NCBI RefSeq assembly: GCF_018141445.1
Contig: NZ_CP058649.1
Location: 887,001 to 951,000 of the forward strand
DNA from: Vallitalea pronyensis
Lineage (GTDB): Bacteria; Bacillota; Clostridia; Lachnospirales; Vallitaleaceae
Direction of reading: 5' to 3'
Length of the DNA stretch: 64,000 nt
The position numbers and the translations under genes are program-made. The notes beneath the pieces were generated by a model that saw only the letters and a program-made list of their open reading frames with translations, was not told the origin of the DNA and made no database searches. Of the stretch, positions 63,609 through 64,000 are shown piece after piece; the stretch's first letter is position 1, and every line of letters starts with the position of its first letter.

Positions 63609-64000
63609 ATGAATTTGACAGAATTAAAACCAGCACAAGGATCAAGAACCAACTGTAGTAGAAAAGGTAGAGGTCATGGATCAGGGAACGGAAAAACTGC
63701 AGGTAGAGGACAAGATGGACAAAAATCTCGTTCAGGCGGTGGCGTAAGAATTGGTTTCGAAGGAGGCCAAATGCCATTGTACAGAAGACTTCCTAAGAGA
63801 GGCTTCACATGTAGAAACTCAAAAGATATCGTGGCTATCAACGTTGATGTACTCAATAGATTTGAAGAAGGCGAAACCATATCAGTGGAATTACTCATTG
63901 AGACTGGTGTTATTAAAAATCCTAGAGATGGTGTGAAAATCCTAGGTAATGGAGAATTAACTAAGAAATTTACAGTTAGAGCTAATGCCTTTAGTAAATC
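63609..64000 (+). CDS. rplO: 50S ribosomal protein L15, 3' end outside window
   Basis: ATG 63609 follows AAGGAGGTG. The reading frame is open to the window end: [40 protein letters not shown] and [18 protein letters not shown] are L15 signatures. About 130 residues are visible of the usual ~147. Confidence 0.96.
   Translation, partial: MNLTELKPAQGSRTNCSRKGRGHGSGNGKTAGRGQDGQKSRSGGGVRIGFEGGQMPLYRRLPKRGFTCRNSKDIVAINVDVLNRFEEGETISVELLIETGVIKNPRDGVKILGNGELTKKFTVRANAFSK

Overview
The window is AT-rich DNA from an endospore-forming, flagellated, Gram-positive bacterium, almost certainly a member of the Clostridia (Lachnospirales or Vallitalea-like would fit; the genus is inference). The grounds are: sporulation genes spoIID, spoIIQ and spoIIID with recognisable sporulation sigma-factor promoters; the Bacillus/Clostridium gene orders spoIIID-mbl-flhO-flhP and comFC-yvyF-flgM-flgN-flgK-flgL-fliW-csrA-hag-flaG-fliD-fliS; strong GGAGG ribosome binding sites; and the Firmicute layout rpmG-secE-nusG-rplKA-rplJL-rpoBC-ybxF-rpsL-rpsG-fusA-tuf followed by the S10 and spc operons. 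No tRNA, rRNA, CRISPR array or transposase was seen.

Layout. 1-8.5 kb is mixed: the end of an ABC sugar-binding protein, a Phd-Uma2 fusion behind a perfect palindrome, the SpoIID/SpoIIQ engulfment pair, ApbE flavin transferase, TrmO on the minus strand, a GyrI-like/AraC regulator pair, and a minus-strand lipoprotein with two related FMN-binding-like repeats. 8.9-12.8 kb is spoIIID, mbl, two rod/hook genes and a FlgJ-type protein. 13-16.3 kb is a phosphodiester glycosidase-type exported protein, then a riboswitch of the SAM-I fold lacking P4, a small-multidrug-export-type membrane protein, and metK. 16.5-19.2 kb is a long hairpin element and recD2. 19.3-32.4 kb is the late flagellar region, driven from several sigma-D-type promoters. 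32.4-35.9 kb is an accessory segment carrying a 922-residue secreted RCC1-repeat protein, flanked by two copies of a ~160-bp sequence. 35.9-64 kb is transcription and translation machinery, ending inside rplO.

How it fits together. SpoIID and SpoIIQ act together at the mother cell-forespore interface, and spoIIID extends the mother-cell programme. The flagellar genes hold filament parts (FlgK x2, FlgL, FliD, flagellin), their chaperones (FlgN, FliS, a FliT-like protein), the anti-sigma factor FlgM, and the FliW-CsrA switch that sets flagellin translation. The ribosomal part carries an L10 leader with attenuator, a pair of matching hairpins before rplK and rplA, and a folded leader before rpsJ.

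The most unusual content is a cluster of six hairpin elements (52.95-54.07 kb) between tuf and the S10 operon. They share a conserved core of about 33 nt but have arms of two unrelated sequences and both orientations, and the arms differ between copies by paired, compensating substitutions. I do not recognise this family. Other leads are the P4-less SAM-fold riboswitch, the duplicated flank around the RCC1 gene, the second hairpin type at 16.5 kb, and the ApbE/FMN-lipoprotein pair.
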